A DNA stretch of 35,933 nt from Haplomitrium mnioides (lineage: Eukaryota; Marchantiophyta; Haplomitriopsida; Calobryales): the NCBI GenBank assembly GCA_049999725.1, contig JBNGIS010017073.1, positions 1 to 35,933 of the forward strand. The letters are read 5' to 3'. Below the pieces are notes generated by a model. It saw only the letters and a program-made list of their open reading frames with translations, had not been told where the DNA came from and made no database searches. The translations under genes and the position numbers were made by a program. Shown here piece by piece: positions 30,262-35,933 of the stretch; the stretch's first letter is position 1; each line of letters starts with the position of its first letter.

Positions 30262-30276
30262 CAACTAGGGGGCGAT
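30262..30276 (+). promoter_or_regulatory. Polypurine tract, copy C
   Basis: CAACTAGGGGGCGAT directly before the LTR start TGTGCGATCTC. Confidence 0.7.
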
Positions 30277-30803
30277 TGTGCGATCTCATGCATTGTCTAC
30301 GCATGAGACTCAATTTTTTGTCATTCTCTGTTGTATGTCGGTAGATGTTCTGGAATGTGTGTGGATGATGTAGTTGTGTAAGCGATGTCTATGCGCACGA
30401 TAGCTGTCACAGCATTTTATGTAGTTTTCTATTTTTTAGACATTTTGAGTTTTTCGTCTTTTTGTCTCTTAGTATATAAGGCCATGTACTCTCATCAAAA
30501 GGTTATCTTTCGATGTCTCATTTTATTGATTGTATGAACCAAGAGGAGAGTTGTAATATTGCAGTTCTTGGAGAAGCATGAATTCCTTGTGAGCAAAGGT
30601 GTGGTGGTTCTGATAACGGAAGATCAACACACAAATTCAGAATTTCTTCAAGAAGGTATCACTCGAAGAAAAGCGATTGTGGGATCTCATGGATTGTATG
30701 TGCATGAGACTCAATTGTTTTTCATTCTCTGTTGTATATCTGTAGATGTCATGGAATGTGTTTGGACGATGTAGTTGTGTAAGCGATGTGTATGCGCACG
30801 ACA
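30277..30803 (+). mobile_element. 3' LTR of gypsy copy C (527 bp)
   Basis: Same plan as A: 126-bp module (30277-30402), central part with TATA box, second module (30678-30803) ending CGACA. The second module is preceded by GAAGAAAAGCGAT, which itself looks like a polypurine tract. Confidence 0.78.
30473..30480 (+). promoter_or_regulatory. TATA box in LTR of copy C
   Basis: TATATAAG, conserved in all copies of the family. Confidence 0.7.
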
Positions 30804-31610
30804 CTCCCCTTGAATGTTGTGGTTGGCTTCCACATCTTTTGTTACTCTCTTTACCTCTGAACTGGCCTCTATCACCAAACTGGTTTGATTGGTGTTGTTA
30901 TTTTTGTACATTGTCATTTGAGCAACCTTTTCCAACATTACTCCTGCCATAGCTTTTGCCTCTTTGTTCTCTACCTCCTTAAAGTAGAATGCTTGTTCTT
31001 GACTACTTGAGGCACCTCCTCCAATGTCAAGTTCCTCTACCACTAGCATGGCAATCAGCTATGAGAAGGATGTGGTTCATTGTCTTGTCCTCATTGACAT
31101 TTTGAATTGTATATATTCTTTGCCTAACCCATTCATGCAAATTGCTACTATGGCACTCTCATTCACTTCCTCTCCAACATTTCCTAGTTGCTTAGCTAGT
31201 GATTTGATTTTTAGAGTAAAAGCATTTATATTCATTTTCTCCTTTTGCAAATTAAAGAACTTCTTCAAGATATCCCAAGCATCCTTGAGTGTCTTAGTTG
31301 TTGACATATAACCTATCATCTCGTTATCAACAATGATGGTTAGCCAGTACAACAACTTATGGACCTTCTCTATATATGTCTTGAATGTCTGCACCTCCTC
31401 ACAGGATGGGGATGAGTCTAATACCGGTTCAACTACATCTCTTATGATGAAGTTCTAGTACCCTCTCCAATTAATAAAGGTTGTTATTCTGATTGACCAA
31501 ACATTATAATTATTTTCTGTTAGTTTCTCATTGACTATTTGAGAAATTCCATATGGTATCTTAAACTTTGTGCCTACAAGTGTGTTTTTGCCTGTATAGA
31601 CTGTTACTCA
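30804..31610 (-). pseudogene. gag: gag of copia element E
   Basis: The minus strand reads KLTENNYNVWSIRI (about 31529-31488), then after a stop VQTFKTYIEKVHKLLYWL, TLKDAWDILKKFF, LQKEKMNINAFTLKIKSLAKQL and VNESAIVAICMNGLGKEY (31394-31105). This is the copia gag (UBN2-type) pattern. Further down is a coil-like LDIGGGASSSQEQAF region, then, in another frame, a Gly/Arg/Gln-rich basic stretch (about 30965-30810) that normally precedes the CCHC knuckle. The knuckle is missing: the sequence ends at the LTR end of C. Confidence 0.85.
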
Positions 31611-33038
31611 AAGATTACTCTCTACTAATAGAGCAAAAAAAAAAAAATTAAAAATATGGAGTACAACAATCAATACCTCACAACCTCTTGTAACCACCTT
31701 CAAGAACTCTAATCTTTGCAGTCTTTGATCTAGCCTTCTTTGAATTCTGTTTTGCATTTACCGCCTTGAATGTGGTATAGTTGTATGTCACCTTCTTTGA
31801 CCAACTTCATAGCCACAACACTTAGAACAAGAATTCTGAATTATGAAGTTGTGATATGTAGGGAAGAGTTGCCCTTGCTCTTCTCTCATTATGCTTCAAT
31901 TTCCCAATGTTAACTCAGGGATTGGATTCAACTCAAGATTATGAAATTAGATTCGTGACCTCTTGGCTTCTTGATTTCTCAACACAAAAGGATTGTTCTC
32001 TTCTTTCTTGCAAAATGCTTTTAGTCTCTTCATTGAAATGTTCTGCTCTCTTCTTCAAAATGATCTAGATGACATGAAAATGTTTCATGTTCAACATAAC
32101 TTAATTTTTGCCTCCACGTTTTTTAAATCTCATTTCTTTGGATCTGCTGCAACCAAAAAAAAAAAAAAGAATGGCTCTTTGATTGTTGCCTCCACGTTAC
32201 TTCAAGAGCAACTGAAACAAGCTCTTCCTTGATGCTTTCTTTGGCTCCTTTGAATCTTCTCACCAACGAACAAACCCCCGTCGATTTTTGTTGTGATGTC
32301 TTCAGCAGCTACTTGAATAACATACCTCCTTGATGTATGCTTCTCCTTTGATTCATCCAGACCACAAACAGAACCTGCAATTTTTGCTAATGTGATTTCT
32401 TCAACATCAAGCTCAAATTGATAAGCAGATCTTTTTGATTTTTGCTCTAAAACACCTTATTTGACTTGCACTCAAATTGGTTTGCCTAGGAGATCCTTTC
32501 TTGACTATCTTCTTGCAATTTCTCCCTCAAATGCAATCTTTTCTGACATTGTTTGCTACTGCGAACTCTACTGCAGCCTCCTTGAATTGATGAGCAGATC
32601 TTTGGTAATTTTACTCCAAATCAACTGATTTGACTTGCAGGTGAACTAATTCCGCTAGGCAACCCTCCTTCAAACACAACATGGCAGAAATTCTTTAGCT
32701 TTCTACATTGAAACACCTTGATTCTGCTTTGAGCTATTTTCTTCCACAAGGCTATTACTCTTCTTCAATTTGTTGGAAACCCTAATTTCTAGCGAGCTCT
32801 TCTTTAGCAAAATGTCAAGTCATTTCAACCCTTTGTCTATGATTCTTCAACAACCTTCAAATTTTCATCAAAATTCTTCCACATCAATCTTCACTAGCAA
32901 CACCAACGATTTCTCCTCTTTAGCTTTTCTGTTTTGCAAATTATTCAACACTCTGCTTTGTTGGAGGATTGATTTTTTCTCCTTATGTTTTCCTTTCTTG
33001 CTTCTTCTTAGATTATTTGTGCTCTTCCTCATGAACCT
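31611..33038 (-). other. Leader of copia element E
   Basis: About 1.4 kb between gag and PBS, without a supported reading frame. It contains A-runs at about 31627-31640 and 32155-32168 and an internal repeat (32417-32475 with 32586-32645). The leader is pyrimidine-rich on the plus strand. Confidence 0.55.
32417..32645. repeat. Direct repeat in the leader of E, two diverged units about 169 bp apart
   Basis: Two units of about 59 bp, each starting ATTGATRAGCAGATCTTT and carrying TTTGACTTGCA near its end, suggest an old tandem duplication. Confidence 0.5.
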
Positions 33039-33050
33039 GCTTTGATGCCA
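33039..33050 (-). promoter_or_regulatory. Primer-binding site of copia element E (two mismatches)
   Basis: GCTTTGATGCCA on the plus strand is the complement of TGGCATCAAAGC, two changes from the initiator-Met PBS TGGTATCAGAGC. It abuts the LTR edge at 33051 (TGTTTAAATTC), and gag lies downstream on the same strand. Confidence 0.7.
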
Positions 33051-33261
33051 TGTTTAAATTCAAGCACTGCAATGGAACACATGAATCATATACAAGAGGT
33101 GGAGAAAGTCGACATATATTCACAATGACTCGATGGCTTCAAAAATACATCAAGGAGAAAAGTGCTTATATGCAACTCTAGAAAGACCCCATATACATAA
33201 CTAACCCTAAATAGCCTAGAAGGACCGCTAGATCAATTTTGCAATATATCAAAGCTCGTCA
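33051..33261 (-). mobile_element. 5' LTR of copia element E
   Basis: The inner edge is fixed by the PBS. The outer edge is placed at the CA of 33260-33261 because gypsy G integrase becomes readable just beyond it (WWW..N near 33265-33285); it could lie some bases away. A TATA-like GCATATAAGC lies on the minus strand at 33164-33173. Length about 211 bp. Confidence 0.55.
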
Positions 33262-33660
33262 ATTTAATAGCCACCACCAAGTGTATTGAAGCAACTCCAT
33301 AGTCTTGTCTACCCCAAGATCCCTTGAGATTGGAAAGTCATACACTTCTTGTAAATGGGCCATTTGAAGCGCATCATCTTGTGGAACATATATTTAATGG
33401 CCTTGATAGAGAATACCATCTCAAATAGAAAATGTATGATACTCATTATCTTTGACCACCATACATGCCCCATCAAGATTAAGGAAGGCATCTTCATGGA
33501 CCTTTTGTCGAAAGCCATTACTAATTGCTTCATCAAGATGCAATATACTAACATTTGTAACCTCTGATGTATTTATTTGATGATTTGGTCTTTGCCACAA
33601 TGCCTCAAGAATGGTGTGGAATCTTCTCGGCTTTTACTGGATATGAAAGAGTTCTAGCTT
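33262..33660 (-). pseudogene. Integrase N-terminal part of gypsy element G
   Basis: The minus strand has an ORF at 33554-33309 ending in KCMTFQSQGILG. In another frame, near 33335-33265, DLGVDKTMELLQYTWWW resembles the zinc-binding region of gypsy integrase (usually GHxG.xKT...YYWP). The His and Cys residues are mostly not identifiable, and nothing of the catalytic core remains. Confidence 0.5.
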
Positions 33661-33661
33661 G

Positions 33662-34010
33662 TCTTTCCATCAATGATAACAACTTGTCATATTTTCCAAG
33701 TGAATAGATTGGAGCAAAGAATTGGGATCAATGCACATAAGTATATGCTTTCTTAAACGATAGTGTCTCCAAACCTTAGTAGCATAAACCATTGGCAAGT
33801 GCTCTTTATCCCTTGCAGAATAATTTCTCTTTGCCGCATTTAGTTGACGTGACATGAAAGCAATTAGATGAAGTCTATATTCAAACTTTTGTTGTAACGC
33901 TGCTCCAATAGGAAAACTAGAGGCATGCAAATCAAATATACAACGTGCATTTGGGTCATATGGTTGTAGAATTGAACGAGAAGACACCACATCCTTGATG
34001 TGTTGAAATG
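33662..34010 (-). pseudogene. RNase H of gypsy element G
   Basis: Reads FDLHASSFPIGAALQQK (33948-33895; first catalytic Asp probably lost to His or shifted), HLIAFMSRQLNAAKRNYSARDKEHLPMVYATKVWRHY in one frame (positions given, 33875-33765), and CIDPNSLL (about 33735-33712). This is a typical gypsy RNase H with the Glu of DKE kept. Confidence 0.85.
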
Positions 34011-34990
34011 CCCCTTACTCTTTGGTCGTCCATTGAAACTTTGCCTCCTTGCCTAGCAAACCAGTAACGGGTGCAGCAATATGACACAATAGTAGATGAA
34101 TCTTCTATAAAAACTTGCTAATCTATTGAAAGCTCAAACATCCTTTGCATCATTTGGTGTTGGCCACTTTATAGTAGCCTTAATTTTCTCTTCCACCATC
34201 TTTTTGCCATCCACATGCACTTTATCACTTAGGTAAGTCACCTCTTGTTTCCAAAACTCACACTTGGACTTATTACAATAAAACTTCCAACTATGTAGTC
34301 TTTGCAATGCTTCTTTGAGATGAGCATAATGCTCAACTTAGGTTTTCCTAAAGATAAGGATATCGTCCAAAAACACCAACACTAACTTATCCAAAAGCCC
34401 ATCAAAAACTTGATGCATTTGATCCATGAATATCGTCGAAGCATAAGTATGACCAAATGTACGAACCTTCCACTCAAAATGCCCATACCTTGTGCAAAAA
34501 AGCTATCTTTGGTACATCACTTGGCTTGATAGAAATTTACTGATAGCTATTTCAAATATCCAACTTAGAAAAAAATCGCACACCATTCAATTGATCCAAC
34601 AAATCATCAATACAAGGTAGACAATAGATATTCTTCACTATTTGTTTTTTTAAGCCTTGATAATATATACAAAGACAAAATCCACAATCTTTATTTGGTG
34701 AAAGTATATCGCAGCTCACGAAGGTAAAAAGCTATGTTGAATGAAATCTTTATCAAGAAGATATGTCAAGGTCTTTCAAAACTCCTCTAATTACTATGGT
34801 GATAACCGATAGATAGGTTGATTACAAGGAGTACTTTCTTGTATCTACTCAATCAAAAAAAACATTCCTCGATCATCTGGTAACTTTATTGGCAAAACCT
34901 TCTAAAACACATCCATAAACACTTTCAAAATATCATCCATCATTGAGATAGGCTCAAATTTTCCTCTCTAGTTTCTCAAGTCTATAATAA
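34011..34990 (-). pseudogene. Reverse transcriptase of gypsy element G
   Basis: On the minus strand: IYRLSP and LEEF with LLDKDFIQ (about 34815-34740), a damaged palm start, KVRTFGHTYASTIFMDQMHQVFD (about 34475-34405), VLVFLDDILIF with catalytic FLDD (34373-34362), HLKEALQRL, NKSKCEFWKQEVTYL (about 34285-34235) and TIKWPTPNDAKDV (about 34170-34135). Motif order is right for gypsy RT; several stops and one frame break interrupt it. Confidence 0.87.
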
Positions 34991-35179
34991 GCTTGATCCA
35001 AATAGCCAAGATAGCCAACTCTTGCTCCATTGAACTAATATGCTAAAATGATTTAGGCTTCTTCACCAATGGTGTTGAACACTCCAAAAGAAATTTTTTC
35101 CTTGTAAAGTAACTTGAATTTGTCGCTTTGCCCAATCTACTTGAGCGAATCGATCTTCAAGTTAAGACAACCATTAAAT

Positions 35180-35450
35180 GATGGTATATTATATAGGTGC
35201 AATAATAAACTCCATTGATTTTGCATACTCCTTTCCAATTCTCAAAAGAAATGGCTTCCTTGAACAAAACAAGTCATGTTGTTGGCCATCGACCATTATC
35301 ACAACACTCCTCTTGATATGCACAAATTTTCCTTTGATTATCTTAGCAAAACATATTGACATAAAATTTTCAGAGCTCTCACTCTCCACCAACATACTAC
35401 AAGAGTTCTTCTCAAGTATACCGTCAAGATGGAACAATGTATTTTGAATT
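35180..35450 (-). pseudogene. Aspartic protease of gypsy element G
   Basis: ORF 35437-35189 reads SCSMLVESESSENFMSICFAKII, which fits the gypsy pattern L-V-D-S-G-A-x-x-N-F-I/M-S with the active Asp as Glu and Gly as Glu. It continues with VVIMVDGQQHDLF, fitting the protease second strand. It lies between gag and RT as expected. Confidence 0.7.
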
Positions 35451-35760
35451 CTTGTCGAGCTTTAAATTCTATTAGAGCTAGTGAAGTTTTGAGTATGTCA
35501 TTCAAATCGTTGAGAACGTGATCTAGCTTCTGTAGCAGTAAGTAATGAGTCATATCGCTCTGCTATGTATATTAAGTGGGCTCTCTAATTCTCACTTTCA
35601 TTTTGTGCGAGGCTTCAATCCCCGAACAAAGAGATCTAGTGCTTCTTCTTCTCTTTGTCGTAGCACAACAGCAGCACTCCAACGCCAAAAAAAACAACCA
35701 AGGATCGAACCACGCAAGATCTATATAGAAATCTGCTCTTAATCCACTTTTACCAACTTT
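35450..35760 (-). pseudogene. gag: gag C-terminal part of gypsy element G
   Basis: The minus strand near 35637-35580 reads LFVRGLKPRTK then VRIREP, a stretch typical of the end of the gypsy gag capsid domain. Below it, a region with a DMTHYLLLQKLDHVLNDLND-like stretch leads to EFKIHCSIL just before the protease. No CCHC knuckle is visible. Confidence 0.6.
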
Positions 35761-35862
35761 CCAGGTTCTTTAAAGAGTTCTGAAACTGCACTCTATCAGT
35801 TTAGAGATGGACCTCTCTCCACTCTAGGCCTGACAACCTTTCTCCACAACACAAACACATAA

Positions 35863-35886
35863 ACTACTACTACTACTACTACCACG

Positions 35887-35933
<47 letters not shown>
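35863..35933. repeat. CTA/TAC trinucleotide microsatellite
   Basis: Uninterrupted ACT/CTA/TAC units except for a small break (ACCACGAC near 35880-35888), running to the window end, so the full length is unknown. Confidence 0.97.

Larger units (their letters stand above)
25706..30803 (+). mobile_element. Ty3/gypsy element, copy C (with RT-RNase H-integrase, no MTase)
   Basis: Plus-strand relative of A and B. It starts abruptly inside gag, then has a CCHC pair, protease, RT, RNase H, integrase, post-integrase tail, 3' UTR, polypurine tract and 3' LTR. The protease linker jumps straight into RT near 27345; the MTase block that follows this linker in A and B is missing. The 3' end abuts copia E gag at 30804. 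Numerous stops. Confidence 0.9.
11471..33261 (-). mobile_element. Ty1/copia element E, in three blocks
   Basis: A single minus-strand copia element can be followed through two insertions. From its 5' side: LTR (33051-33261), PBS (33039-33050), leader, gag (31610-30804), then after the B/C pair the protease, GAG-pre-integrase, integrase and first part of RT (18066-16063), then after F the rest of RT and RNase H (12462-11471). The order gag-protease-integrase-RT-RNase H is diagnostic of copia. Continuity across F is proved by codons: the RT frame breaks after the EVYMV motif and resumes at QPIGF. The 3' LTR is missing; the element ends inside RNase H against D. Many stops. Confidence 0.88.
33262..35760 (-). 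mobile_element. Ty3/gypsy element G, truncated at both ends
   Basis: Minus-strand element with the end of gag, protease, RT, RNase H and the start of integrase, cut on its 3' side by the LTR of copia E. Its RNase H and RT differ from those of D and C, so it is another family or a distant relative of D. Stops throughout. Confidence 0.83.

Noticed and set aside
33262-35760. G as the missing 3' half of element D
   Set aside because: G is on the opposite strand and repeats the same domains (protease, RT, RNase H) rather than continuing the D integrase.

Overview
The window is non-genic plant DNA made of old, broken and nested LTR retrotransposons. I found no intact host gene, tRNA, rRNA, CRISPR array or bacterial-type operon. 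The evidence for a plant is Ty3/gypsy and Ty1/copia polyproteins in plant-style domain order, primer-binding sites matching the plant initiator-Met tRNA (TGGTATCAGAGC and its complement), TATA boxes inside LTRs, TG...CA LTR ends with 5-bp target duplications, and very low coding density. The species cannot be read from the window. A cytosine-methyltransferase domain inside gypsy relics suggests comparison with seed-free plants and charophytes, but this is a weak inference. A 400-base run of N lies at 24433-24832.

Layout from left to right. (1) 1-860: remains of a minus-strand copia-type element H (PBS and LTR end at 430-442). (2) 860-5988: gypsy copy A, plus strand, with leader, gag, protease, a degenerate C5-methyltransferase (MTase) domain, the post-integrase tail and a 3' LTR, but no reverse transcriptase, RNase H or integrase. 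(3) 5989-11470: gypsy element D, plus strand (PBS, gag, protease remnant, RT, RNase H, start of integrase), cut by a clean 390-bp solo LTR at 10230-10619. (4) 11471-33261: copia element E, minus strand, split into three blocks by two insertions: F (12463-16062, exactly 3600 bp with TSD, non-coding, probably a giant solo LTR) and the gypsy pair B plus C (18067-30803). (5) B (minus) has the same gene content as A. C (plus) has gag, protease, RT, RNase H and integrase but no MTase. B and C lie head to head with both 3' LTR ends facing outwards. (6) 33262-35760: gypsy element G, minus strand (end of gag, protease, RT, RNase H, start of integrase). (7) 35863-35933: a CTA/TAC microsatellite running off the window.

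The most interesting signal is that A, B and C belong to one gypsy family with complementary losses. A and B keep the MTase and lack RT-RNase H-integrase; C keeps RT-RNase H-integrase and lacks the MTase. Their parent probably encoded gag-protease-MTase-RT-RNase H-integrase in one polyprotein. The MTase in A and B has motif I and the C-terminal motif IX/X-like block but has lost the centre, including the catalytic Pro-Cys loop, and both copies share this. A second oddity is the family's LTR end, where a 126-bp terminal module occurs twice in each 3' LTR region. In B, a segment carrying the polypurine tract also lies between the two modules.

Every coding region carries stops or frameshifts, so all are listed as pseudogenes. 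Domain limits are approximate.
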